Made by a program: the position numbers and the translations under genes. From the NCBI GenBank assembly GCA_964547995.1, contig CAZJRB010000052.1:1-48037 (forward strand): a stretch of DNA of 48,037 nt. The letters run 5' to 3'. Origin of the DNA: CAZJRB01 sp964547995. Its GTDB lineage: Bacteria; Planctomycetota; Planctomycetia; Pirellulales; Thermoguttaceae. Under the pieces are notes generated by a model. That model worked only from the letters and a program-made list of their open reading frames with translations. It ran no database searches and had not been told where the DNA came from. Each line of letters starts with the position of its first letter. Within the stretch, counting starts at the first letter, position 1. Shown in pieces: positions 32,332-39,970 of the stretch.

Positions 32332-33405
32332 ATGGCAAATAGCGACACACCCTCAAAGGATGATCTCGCCGCAGTCGAGAACTGCAAACAATCGTACGAA
32401 AAGATCTGCAAGGAGCTGGCCGAGGTGATCGTCGGCCAGAAGGAGGTGATCGAGCAGGTCCTTATCGCGGTCCTTTCCCGGGGACATGCCCTGCTGGAAG
32501 GCGTGCCGGGGCTGGCCAAGACCCTGCTGGTCAGTTCACTGGCCGAGGCGACCCACCTGACGTTCAAGCGGATCCAGTTCACACCGGACCTGATGCCGAG
32601 CGACATCACGGGAACCGAGGTGATCCAGGAAGACCTGAAGACGGGCGAGAGGAAGTACAAGTTCTTGCCGGGGCCGTTGTTTGCCAACGTGATTCTGGCA
32701 GACGAGATCAACCGCACGCCGCCGAAAACCCAGGCGGCGATGCTGGAAGGAATGCAGGAACGGCAGGTCAGCGCCGGCGGGGAGATGCACAAGCTGCCCG
32801 ACCCGTTCTTCGTGCTGGCCACACAGAACCCGTTGGAATTGGAAGGCACCTATCCGTTGCCCGAGGCCCAACTCGACCGCTTCCTCTTGTACATCAAGGT
32901 CGATTATCCCACCGGCATCGAGGAGTGGGATATCGCGCGGAAAGTGACCACCGGCAAACTGGGTACGATCTCCCCGCTCTTGAGCGGAGAGGACCTCATC
33001 AACCTTCAGAACCTGGTGATCCGCATCCCGGTCAGCGATCAGGTGCTGGGCTACGCCTGGGCGCTGGTTCGGGCGTCGCGGCCCACCTTGGGGCCTCCGG
33101 GATCACCTCGGACCCCGCAGCCGGGAGCCCCCAAAGCCCCCGAGTTCATCGACAAGTGGGTGAACTGGGGAGCCGGCCCTCGCGGCGTTTTGACGCTGGT
33201 GACCTGTGCGAAAGCCCGGGCGATCCTGCACGGGCGATACCACGCCACGATCGGCGACGTGCAGCAGATTCTCAAGCCGGCCCTGCGGCACCGCATCGCC
33301 GGCAACTACGCCGCCCAGGCCAACGACCTGACCAGCGACCAGTTGATCGACATGCTTCAAGAGGCCGTTCCGGCCGACCAAAAATACGAAAAACCGGCCG
33401 CATGA
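32332..33405 (+). CDS. MoxR-family AAA+ ATPase
   Basis: A 357-residue cytoplasmic AAA+ ATPase of the MoxR/RavA class, which uses ATP hydrolysis to remodel or activate VWA-domain partners. The Walker A motif is GVPGLAKT (about residues 57-64), Walker B is ILADEINR (about 121-128), sensor 1 lies in LATQNPLE, and the arginine-finger region is YPLPEAQLDRF. A C-terminal helical lid follows; it contains an extra Pro/Gly-rich segment (TLGPPGSPRTPQPGAPKAP) not usual for the family. The start at ATG 32332 is preceded by a weak AGAAGAGA. The DUF58 gene follows after 11 bases. In many bacteria MoxR and DUF58 come first in such clusters; here they come last. Confidence 0.93.
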   Translation: MANSDTPSKDDLAAVENCKQSYEKICKELAEVIVGQKEVIEQVLIAVLSRGHALLEGVPGLAKTLLVSSLAEATHLTFKRIQFTPDLMPSDITGTEVIQEDLKTGERKYKFLPGPLFANVILADEINRTPPKTQAAMLEGMQERQVSAGGEMHKLPDPFFVLATQNPLELEGTYPLPEAQLDRFLLYIKVDYPTGIEEWDIARKVTTGKLGTISPLLSGEDLINLQNLVIRIPVSDQVLGYAWALVRASRPTLGPPGSPRTPQPGAPKAPEFIDKWVNWGAGPRGVLTLVTCAKARAILHGRYHATIGDVQQILKPALRHRIAGNYAAQANDLTSDQLIDMLQEAVPADQKYEKPAA

Positions 33406-33416
33406 GGTTCTGACCC

Positions 33417-34328
33417 ATGGCTACATCCGTCCTTTCCCGCTACCTCGACCCGGAAGTGCTCGGCCGCATCGCCGGCCGGAGGATCGAACCTCGCGATCTG
33501 GTCATCGGCAACCTGGCCGGTTCGCACAAGTCGCCGCTGTCCGGGTTCGCCATCGAGTTTTCCGGCCACCGGGAGTACGTCCCCGGCGACGACCCCAAGC
33601 ACATCGACTGGCGGGTCTACTTCAAACGCAACCGCTACGTCGTCAAACAGTACGAGATGGAAACCAATCTGGTTTGCCACTTCATTCTCGACACCAGCGC
33701 ATCCATGCGCTACGGCGAAGGCGAACAGCAGAAGCTCCAATACGCCTCGAAGATGATCGCCGCGCTGGGCTATGCAGTCGTCCACCAAAGCGACAAGGTC
33801 TCGCTGGCCACGTTCGACGAAAAACTCGGCGGCGCGGTTACGCCCAGCAACGCCACGGCCCAGGTCATCCGCCTGACCGAGCTGCTCAATGAAAGCGAAG
33901 CGTCGGGTACGACCTCGTTGCCCGAGTGCCTCACGCAATTGGTCGGGCGGATGCGGCGCCGCGAAATCGTCATGATCTTCAGCGATTTCTTCACCACCGA
34001 TCTGGATGCCCTCGAAACGGCGCTCCAGCACATGCGGTACAACCGCCATGAAGTCGTGCTGTTCCAGATCATGCACCACGACGAGCTGGCCTTCGAGTTC
34101 GACGAGATGACCAAGTTCATCGGGCTGGAAATCCCCGAGGACCTCCTGGCGCAGCCCAACGAAATCCGCCGGGCGTACATCCGCGCCATGCGAGACTTCA
34201 ACAGCCGGCTCGAAAATATCTGCGGCCGAAACCGGATCGAACGCGTCCTGGTCGACACCAGCCGCGAGATGGGCATGCTCCTGGCCGACTACCTCCACCA
34301 GCGAAGCCGCTTAAACCGCGGCCGGTAA
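33417..34328 (+). CDS. DUF58-family protein with VWA fold
   Basis: The 303-residue product is a DUF58 protein, the usual direct partner of MoxR ATPases. It contains the conserved block GHREYVPGDDPKHIDWRVYF, then LVIGNLAG earlier in the chain, and a VWA-type MIDAS sequence LDTSASM (about residues 91-97). No membrane segment is seen, unlike many DUF58 proteins, so it is probably cytoplasmic and works at the membrane through the BatA-like proteins. The ATG at 33417 is preceded by GAGG overlapping the stop codon of the moxR-like gene. It is the last gene of the cluster; a strong intrinsic terminator begins 20 bases after its stop codon. Confidence 0.92.
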   Translation: MATSVLSRYLDPEVLGRIAGRRIEPRDLVIGNLAGSHKSPLSGFAIEFSGHREYVPGDDPKHIDWRVYFKRNRYVVKQYEMETNLVCHFILDTSASMRYGEGEQQKLQYASKMIAALGYAVVHQSDKVSLATFDEKLGGAVTPSNATAQVIRLTELLNESEASGTTSLPECLTQLVGRMRRREIVMIFSDFFTTDLDALETALQHMRYNRHEVVLFQIMHHDELAFEFDEMTKFIGLEIPEDLLAQPNEIRRAYIRAMRDFNSRLENICGRNRIERVLVDTSREMGMLLADYLHQRSRLNRGR

Positions 34329-34347
34329 GCGCCGAACCTCACATGCT

Positions 34348-34381
34348 CCTCTTGCGTCTCGTACCGCAAGAGGGTTTTTTT
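34348..34381 (+). terminator. Rho-independent terminator ending the BatA/MoxR/DUF58 cluster
   Basis: CCTCTTGCG (34348-34356) and CGCAAGAGG (34365-34373) form a perfect 9-bp stem with an eight-base loop, followed by G and seven T residues. This is the clearest intrinsic terminator in the window. Confidence 0.92.
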
Positions 34382-34392
34382 GTGAAGAGCCC

Positions 34393-34422
34393 TTGCCGCA
34401 CCCCATCCGAGTGCGGTAGGAT
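34393..34422 (+). promoter_or_regulatory. Possible promoter for the ATPase/TOPRIM pair
   Basis: TTGCCG (34393-34398), 18 bases, then TAGGAT (34417-34422). It lies directly after the terminator and uses the same -35 hexamer as the promoters at 11101-11129 and 43669-43697. The leader is about 125 bases. Confidence 0.4.
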
Positions 34423-34499
34423 TCTCGTAATAGGGCAGTGCCCGGGAAATAGCATAGCCGAGAGGTCCAAAGTCAAGAGTTCAGAGTCCAGAGTAAAAG

Positions 34500-34520
34500 C
34501 CCTGGCACTGCGTGCCAGGG
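34500..34520. repeat. Perfect palindrome CCCTGGCAC-TGC-GTGCCAGGG
   Basis: A 9-bp perfect stem with a three-base loop lies 32 bases before the ATPase start, following a simple-sequence tract (AGAGTTCAGAGTCCAGAGT, about 34477-34495). It lacks a T run. It could be a REP-like mobile palindrome, an operator or a leader hairpin. Confidence 0.6.
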
Positions 34521-34551
34521 TTCCGCTGTTTTCCCACGCGAGGAGGTGACC

Positions 34552-35742
34552 ATGTATCTCAGCCGTTTTGGCGTGAAGAACTACAAGTGTCTCGGCGAGA
34601 TCGACATCCCGCTGACGCCCATCCACGTGCTTATTGGGGAAAACGACGCCGGCAAAACAAGCTTGCTGGAGGCATTGGCCGCGTTCTATGCCAGTACGGA
34701 TTGTAGCAATCTTTCCCAGGCGTTTCCCGGACCTTGGGAAGGTAGTGAACTCGTGCTTCATTCAAGTCCCGAGCGAAGAATCGAACTCTGGGGCGAATGG
34801 GGTCAGCTTGAACCTGAGGAATCCGGTGCGAATCCAGATAACTTCCGATATGGATTTGTCGTGGATTTCCCTACGACGGGGACGAACTGCAGGACTCCTG
34901 GCGACTGGATCGAGCGAGGCGGAAAGCATTTGCAATTGTCAGGTCGACGCAATCCTCAGAACACCTCGATTGAGCGTTGGAAGGCAGGCGCACTCGATAT
35001 CGACGATTCGGACGCGAATCTGATCTCGTCCGCAATGAACTCCGCGCACAAATACGCGCTTTCGGCGAGACTCATGGCCGCGCCCGCCGCCATCGATCCC
35101 AACCGGAAATTCCGCTTAGACCCGGATGGTTTTGGATTATCGACGCTGCTGGACGACATTCTCGGGTTCGACCCCGAGATCTTCCTCGCGGTTCGCAAGG
35201 CGTTTTGCGAGTTCTTTCCGCAGTTCAAAAGCCTGAGGATCGAGTCCGAGAAGGCGCTTCGACGACATTACTCTCCTAATGGCATTCATAGTGCCGATAG
35301 CCAGATCGGGAAAGGCATCTTCATCGAGACGCGAGGCAGCCAGACAATCCGAGCCCAACAAGCGTCGGACGGTGCAATTCTCTTTCTGGGATTCCTTGCC
35401 TTGGCCCATATACCCGATCCCCCAAACCTCTTGCTGATCGAAGAGCCGGAGAACGGGATTTATCCCAAGCGGCTTGGAGAAGTCATTGCGTTACTGAAGG
35501 AATTGGTGCATCGTACGGAAGGCGTGCGTTTCCCGCAGATCATCATGTCGACGCACTCGCCGTACGTATTGAGCTTTTTCGAGCCGGAGGAGGTAACGTT
35601 TTTGAGCCGGACTTCGGAGAAGCCGGACGCCCCGGTTCGCGCCCGGCCGCTTCGCGACGCACCGAATGTTCGAGAGGGCGGGTTCTACCTCGGTGAGCTG
35701 TGGTACAACCTGAGCGAGGAGGAACTGTTTGGTGACGCCTGA
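34552..35742 (+). CDS. OLD/RecF-like AAA ATPase (AAA_15/AAA_21 type)
   Basis: A 396-residue ATPase of the OLD/RecF/SMC-like branch. It starts at ATG 34552 after a near-perfect GAGGAGGTG. The Walker A motif is GENDAGKTS (residues 29-37), an ABC-like signature lies in QASDGAILFLGFLALAH (about 265-280), Walker B is LLLIEEPENGIYP (about 293), and the H-loop is STHSPY (about 333). No TOPRIM domain is fused to it; the next gene, which overlaps it by 11 bases, seems to supply that function. Such ATPases with a TOPRIM or DUF4276 partner are common in anti-phage systems. The pair is bracketed by a terminator and a convergent TPR gene, and its codon use looks less GC-biased than its neighbours, consistent with transfer. 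Confidence 0.88.
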   Translation: MYLSRFGVKNYKCLGEIDIPLTPIHVLIGENDAGKTSLLEALAAFYASTDCSNLSQAFPGPWEGSELVLHSSPERRIELWGEWGQLEPEESGANPDNFRYGFVVDFPTTGTNCRTPGDWIERGGKHLQLSGRRNPQNTSIERWKAGALDIDDSDANLISSAMNSAHKYALSARLMAAPAAIDPNRKFRLDPDGFGLSTLLDDILGFDPEIFLAVRKAFCEFFPQFKSLRIESEKALRRHYSPNGIHSADSQIGKGIFIETRGSQTIRAQQASDGAILFLGFLALAHIPDPPNLLLIEEPENGIYPKRLGEVIALLKELVHRTEGVRFPQIIMSTHSPYVLSFFEPEEVTFLSRTSEKPDAPVRARPLRDAPNVREGGFYLGELWYNLSEEELFGDA

Positions 35743-36412
35743 GGATCGTCTGGTGCTCGAGATGTTTGGGGAAGGAAAGACCGACGTGGGCGTCGGAGCC
35801 GAACCCGGGCCGCCCACAAGCGGAGTCGTTCCGATTCTCGTCTACAAGCTCTGCGGCAAGCCGAAACAGATGGTAGTCAAACGAAAGAGGATTCCTTTCC
35901 TGCAAGAGCCGGAACTGAAAAAGAGCAAGCGTCTTTGGCGGAAGATAGAGTTCGCGAAGCGTCGAGCCGCTGCGAGCGGATCGGCCGGCGTCGTCTTCGT
36001 CGTGGATTCTGAGGGTGGCCGGAAGGAACATCGGAAATTGAAGGGCGATTTGGAAAAGGGACGCGAGTCGGTGCGTCCCGACTTCCCCATGGCAATCGGC
36101 GTGGCGCAACCTTGTATCGAAAGTTGGCTATTGGCGGATGCACCGGCAATTCGTCGAGCAATGGACTTGCCAACCACGCCGGAAGTGCCCGGGAAGCCGG
36201 AAGAGCTTCCTGCACCACACCAAGACCGGATGCACAATCCCAAAACCGAGTTGGCAAAGGCCACCGGTACGACGAAGAAGGAGGTTTCCGTCAAGGAGAA
36301 AGACGGTATTGCCACCGCCATCAACGACTTGAACGCACTCCGAACTCGTTGCCCGCTGGGGTTTGCCCCGTTTGCGGATGAAGTCGATCAGCGGATTCGG
36401 CCGTTGTTTTGA
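35732..36412 (+). CDS. DUF4276/RloB-like protein, possible TOPRIM nuclease partner
   Basis: The 226-residue product is read from GTG 35732, seven bases after GAGGAGGAA. It overlaps the ATPase gene by 11 bases, so the two are translationally coupled. Its features recall DUF4276/RloB proteins, a TOPRIM-like group: an early acidic motif MFGEGKTDVG (about residues 10-19), a hydrophobic strand ending in acids, VVFVVDSEGG (about 87-96), and a conserved stretch AQPCIESWLLAD (about 125-136) followed by a His/Pro-rich segment. TOPRIM-like proteins coordinate magnesium through an early Glu and a DxD/DxE pair, which GEGKTD and DSE would provide. A nuclease or RNA-targeting role governed by the ATPase is the simplest inference. 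There is no signal peptide. Confidence 0.72.
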   Translation: MTPEDRLVLEMFGEGKTDVGVGAEPGPPTSGVVPILVYKLCGKPKQMVVKRKRIPFLQEPELKKSKRLWRKIEFAKRRAAASGSAGVVFVVDSEGGRKEHRKLKGDLEKGRESVRPDFPMAIGVAQPCIESWLLADAPAIRRAMDLPTTPEVPGKPEELPAPHQDRMHNPKTELAKATGTTKKEVSVKEKDGIATAINDLNALRTRCPLGFAPFADEVDQRIRPLF

Positions 36413-36421
36413 GAACGGAAC

Positions 36422-37495
36422 TCACTCGCCCTGGGGCTGCGATATTTTTGCCTTCAACTCCTCTGCCCGGGCGTAGTCCTGGGCGGCTTTGACGTCCTCG
36501 CCTTTGGCCCGCCAGACGCCTGCGCGGGCGGTGTAGGGGTCGGGGGTTTCGGGGGCCAGGTCGATCGCCTTGTTGTGGTCGGCAATCGCTTCGTCGAATT
36601 TCCTCTGGGCCGCATAGACCAGGCCGCGGTACGTGTAAACGGCGGCCGATTGCGGGTTCAGCCGCAAGGCCGCGCTGAAGGCGCCCAGCGCCTTGTCCAG
36701 ATCCTTGTTCGTCGCGTACTCGAGGCCGCGGTCGACGTGCCCTAAGATCGCGGCCTCGCTCAGCCGGACCGCCTCGGTGAAATCCTCGACGGCCTCGTCG
36801 ATCTGGCCGTCACGCCGCCGGGCACTCCCCCGCATATAGTAGAGATTGGGATCCGCCCCACAGCGGCCGATCGCTTCCGTGTAGTCGGCGATCGCTTCCT
36901 TGTAGGCCCCGGCACGCATGTAGATCGTGGCGCGGTTGGCATAGGCGTCGGGATTCTCGGGATCGAGGTGCGCCGCGGCGGTGAAGTCGTCGATCGCCTT
37001 CTCCAGCTCACCGTTGTTCATCAATGCGATTCCGCGGTTGATCGCGGCGATGATGTTCCGCGGATCGAGGTCCAGCACCTTGGTAAAATCAGCGACCGCC
37101 TCGCCGAGCTTCTCCTGCCGGTCGTGGAGAAAGCCGCGGTTGAGATAGGCCTCGATCGAGTCGGGGTTTCGGGCAATCGCCTCCGTGTAGTCGGCCACAG
37201 CGGACTCGAATTCGTTCTTCTGCTGATAGACAAGTGCCCGGCTGAAGTAGACCTCGAAGCTTTGCATATCCCGCTCGACCATGGCATCGAACTCGGCGAT
37301 GGCATCATCCAGCCGGCCCAGTTGGGCATAAGCGACACCGCGGTTATAGTAAGCATCGGCCAGGGTATCGTCGTGGTCGACTGCCTCGGAAAAGGCGGCC
37401 ACGGCCAGATCGAACTCGCCTTCCTGCATCAAGCCGATCGCCCGGTCGAAGGCGTCGCGCGCCTTGTTCGCAGGAGGATCACCGTTTTCAGACAT
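36422..37495 (-). CDS. Tetratricopeptide-repeat protein
   Basis: A 357-residue protein made of about ten consecutive 34-residue TPR units, for example AYYNRGVAYAQLGRLDDAIA, VYFSRALVYQQKNEFESAVA and VYTYRGLVYAAQRKFDEAIA. It has no signal peptide or enzymatic domain, so it should be a cytoplasmic protein-protein interaction scaffold. ATG 37495 (MSENGDPPANK) is chosen because the repeat solenoid begins directly after it; in-frame ATGs at 37558 and 37684 lack ribosome-binding sites and encode unstructured sequence. It converges with the DUF4276-like gene (nine-base gap) and diverges from the hemX-like gene. The partner is unknown. Confidence 0.88.
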   Translation of the reverse strand: MSENGDPPANKARDAFDRAIGLMQEGEFDLAVAAFSEAVDHDDTLADAYYNRGVAYAQLGRLDDAIAEFDAMVERDMQSFEVYFSRALVYQQKNEFESAVADYTEAIARNPDSIEAYLNRGFLHDRQEKLGEAVADFTKVLDLDPRNIIAAINRGIALMNNGELEKAIDDFTAAAHLDPENPDAYANRATIYMRAGAYKEAIADYTEAIGRCGADPNLYYMRGSARRRDGQIDEAVEDFTEAVRLSEAAILGHVDRGLEYATNKDLDKALGAFSAALRLNPQSAAVYTYRGLVYAAQRKFDEAIADHNKAIDLAPETPDPYTARAGVWRAKGEDVKAAQDYARAEELKAKISQPQGE

Positions 37496-37611
37496 GATTT
37501 GAGTCGGTCGTGGCGCCGGCCGTAGAGCTAATCCCTGAAACAGGTCGCTGAACGTCATTGTACACCGCGGCCCGCCACGCCGCAAGTGGCCCATTCCCGC
37601 CAGCCAGGGTT

Positions 37612-37620
37612 TGGTATAAT
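37612..37620 (+). promoter_or_regulatory. Extended -10 promoter of the hemX-like/hemA operon
   Basis: TGGTATAAT is a perfect -10 box with a TG extension. No good -35 is seen 17 bases upstream, as is normal for extended -10 promoters. Transcription would begin near 37627, only about eight bases before the ATG at 37635. Confidence 0.55.
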
Positions 37621-37634
37621 AGAATGGTATTGTT

Positions 37635-38681
37635 ATGACGGCACTTCCCTTGGGGGGTGTTGTCTTCGAATCGGCCCTCGACACAGAGCGTGCGATGCTT
37701 TCGGGCGTAACAACAGTCTGTTTTGCAGGCAGCTACACGGTCGTGTTTGTGTTGGAGATTTCGCGGCTGCTGTTCCGCAGCGGTATCCGCGGGGCGATCA
37801 TGATCGGCTTCGCCGCGGCCGGATTGCTGGCGCATTCCGCATTTCTGTACTATCACGTCCTGAAGGCCACCGGCTCCCCGCCACCGACGGAGCCGCCGGT
37901 GTCTAGTGGGCAGTATTGGTGCCTGCTGGCCGCTTGGTGCCTGGTGGTCGTCTATCTCTATCTGGTCTACTACCATCCGCGGGCGCCCTTTGGGTTGTTC
38001 CTGATGCCGTTGGTGCTGGGCCTGGTCGGGGCGGGATGGTGGTTTGCCGGCCGGGAGCCCCTTGCCCGCGAACCGGCGTTGAGAACCTGGGGGGTGATCC
38101 ACGGCGTGTCGATTTCGTTGGGAGCCGTGTCGGTGCTGGTCGGGTTCGCTGCCGGTTTGATGTACCTGTGGCAATCGCGGCGCCTGAAGCACAAGCTCGC
38201 GCCGGCCCGCGGCCTGCGGCTGCCGAGCCTCGAATGGCTCGATCGGACCAACTCCCGGGCCATCGTCATCTCGGTCCTGATGCTGGGCGTCGGCGTCGTC
38301 TCGGGGGTGATTCTCAAGTTCATCAACATCCGCAGCGAAACCGCCGGGTTGCCGTGGAACGACCCGGTCGTGTTGAGCACGTTGGTGTGGTTCGGGTGGC
38401 TGTTGATTACCGTCGTTGCCGGCAAGCTCTACCGGCCCGCCCAGCAGGGCCGCAAGGTGGCGTATCTGACCGTCGTTAGTTTCGTGTTTCTCGTGATCGT
38501 TCTGGCCGTGGGGCTGTTCGTCGAAACACACCACTGGAGCAGAGAAAGAATAGAGGACAGTGGACAGAAGCCCGTGTCCACTATCCACCCTCCACTATCC
38601 ACTATCCACTACCCCCTGTCCTCGGTCCACTGTCCACTGTCCGCTGTCTACCCCCCCCCTGCAACCGGAGGTGCCGCATGA
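37635..38681 (+). CDS. HemX/CcsA-like membrane protein
   Basis: A 348-residue polytopic protein with about eight membrane helices, in the CcsA/HemX superfamily. The core matches cytochrome-c-assembly proteins (VIHGVSISLGAVSVLVGFAA, LDRTNSRAIVISVLMLGVG), but the Trp-rich haem-handling WWD motif of true CcsA is not visible. Because hemA follows immediately, a HemX-like role in controlling glutamyl-tRNA reductase level is the better guess. ATG 37635 lies just behind the promoter; ATG 37695 (MLSGVTTVCFAG) is a reasonable alternative start. The last 30 or so codons are a simple-sequence tract (STIHPPLSTIHYPLSSVHC) that looks like non-native DNA translated in frame. The stop overlaps the hemA start (ATGA). 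Confidence 0.82.
   Translation: MTALPLGGVVFESALDTERAMLSGVTTVCFAGSYTVVFVLEISRLLFRSGIRGAIMIGFAAAGLLAHSAFLYYHVLKATGSPPPTEPPVSSGQYWCLLAAWCLVVVYLYLVYYHPRAPFGLFLMPLVLGLVGAGWWFAGREPLAREPALRTWGVIHGVSISLGAVSVLVGFAAGLMYLWQSRRLKHKLAPARGLRLPSLEWLDRTNSRAIVISVLMLGVGVVSGVILKFINIRSETAGLPWNDPVVLSTLVWFGWLLITVVAGKLYRPAQQGRKVAYLTVVSFVFLVIVLAVGLFVETHHWSRERIEDSGQKPVSTIHPPLSTIHYPLSSVHCPLSAVYPPPATGGAA
38555..38652. repeat. Simple CCACTATC/CCACTGTC repeat tract with 13-bp inverted repeat
   Basis: Bases 38577-38652 are irregular repeats of TCCACTATC and TCCACTGTC. GGACAGTGGACAG (38555-38567) is the exact reverse complement of 38630-38642, so the tract can fold into a stem. It lies at the 3' end of the hemX-like gene and 36 bases before the hemA start codon. 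Confidence 0.75.
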
Positions 38682-39949
38682 AGGTGCAAGTCGTCGGTTG
38701 CAGCCACCACAACACGCCGATTGAGTTCCGCGAGCGGCTGGCTTTCGGCCCGGAGCAGACGTGCGAGGCGTTGGAACAGTGGCACCGGACGTTTCCCGGG
38801 GTCGAGGTCGTGTTGCTTTCGACCTGTAACCGGACGGAGGTTTATGCGGCGGCCGAAAACGGCGAGGTGCCTTCGCAGGAGCAGGTGGCCGGTTTCCTTG
38901 CCCGGTTCCACGACCTTGATCCGACCGACGTGAACGGGCATCTCTACCGGCACGGCAACGAAGACGCCGTCCGGCATCTGTTTGCCGTCGCGAGCAGTCT
39001 CGACAGCATGGTCGTCGGCGAGCCGCAGATACTCTCGCAGGTCAAGAACGCATACCAACTCGCCGCGGGGCAGCAGGGTGCGGGCCCCCTGACGCATTCG
39101 GCGTTCCAGGCCGCCGTGAAGGTCGCGCGGCGCGTCGCCACCGAAACCGCTATCCACCAGCGGCGCGTCAGCATCCCCAGCGTCGCGGTCGCCGACTTCG
39201 CCAGGCAAATCTTCGAACGGTTCGACGACAAGCACGTCGTCGTGATCGGGGCCGGCGAAACGGCCGAAGAAACCCTCCACTATCTGCAAGATGAAGGCGC
39301 CCATCAAGTCACCGTCGTCAATCGGAGCGCCGATCGGGCGGCCGAGCTGGCCGAGCGATGGCGCGGCCGGGCCGCCGACTGGGAACAACTCGACGAAGCC
39401 CTCGCCACGGCCGATCTGGTCGTTAGCACCACCGGCGCCGGCGAGCCGATCGTCACGGCCGGCCGGTTCAAGCGGATCGAGCGGTTGCGTGTGCAGCGGC
39501 CCCTCTTCATCCTCGATCTGGCCGTGCCGCGCGACTTCGAGGAGGCCGTCGGCGACTGCCCGAACGTCTACCTCTATTCCATCGACGACCTGCGCACAGC
39601 GTGCGAGAAAAACCTCGCCCGACGCGATAAGGAACTCCCGGCTGCCCGCCGGATCATCGAGCACGAGGCCGGCCGGTTTATGGCCTGCCTGCACCACCGC
39701 GCGACCCGCCCGGTCATCCGGCAGCTCCGCGAGGGCTGGCAAGGGCCGAAGGAGCAGGAGTTGCACCGGTTGCTGAACAAGCTGCCCGACTTGACCGAAA
39801 AGGAAAGGGAAGAAATCCGCCGCTCGTTCGACCGGCTGGTCAACAAGCTCTTGCACCCCCCGCTGGAATCTCTGCGCGACGAATCCCGCCACGGCATCCC
39901 GCACGTTCTGCTCGATGCCCTGTCGCGGCTGTTTCATTTGAAGGATTGA
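38678..39949 (+). CDS. hemA: Glutamyl-tRNA reductase
   Basis: This 423-residue enzyme reduces glutamyl-tRNA(Glu) to glutamate-1-semialdehyde with NADPH, the first committed step of the C5 tetrapyrrole pathway. The catalytic Cys is residue 50 in LLSTCNRTEVY, and the family signatures GEPQILSQVKNAY (about residues 108-120) and the NADPH-binding stretch HVVVIGAGETAEET are intact. The nucleotide domain contains VVNRSADRAAELA and VSTTGAGEPIV, and the C-terminal dimerisation helices end in LLDALSRLFHLKD. Length is normal. Translation is coupled to the hemX-like gene by an ATGA overlap. It converges with the ABC permease gene, 21 bases away. Confidence 0.97.
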   Translation: MKVQVVGCSHHNTPIEFRERLAFGPEQTCEALEQWHRTFPGVEVVLLSTCNRTEVYAAAENGEVPSQEQVAGFLARFHDLDPTDVNGHLYRHGNEDAVRHLFAVASSLDSMVVGEPQILSQVKNAYQLAAGQQGAGPLTHSAFQAAVKVARRVATETAIHQRRVSIPSVAVADFARQIFERFDDKHVVVIGAGETAEETLHYLQDEGAHQVTVVNRSADRAAELAERWRGRAADWEQLDEALATADLVVSTTGAGEPIVTAGRFKRIERLRVQRPLFILDLAVPRDFEEAVGDCPNVYLYSIDDLRTACEKNLARRDKELPAARRIIEHEAGRFMACLHHRATRPVIRQLREGWQGPKEQELHRLLNKLPDLTEKEREEIRRSFDRLVNKLLHPPLESLRDESRHGIPHVLLDALSRLFHLKD

Positions 39950-39970
39950 CGTCCGGGAAAGTACCGGATA

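Noticed and set aside
33402..33416. GGTTCTGACCC at the moxR/DUF58 junction as a copy of the RAYT terminal repeat
   Set aside because: Only about nine bases match and the site doubles as a ribosome-binding region, so chance similarity is more likely.
38648..39937. 429-codon minus-strand frame opposite hemA
   Set aside because: hemA has all catalytic signatures; the opposite frame has none.
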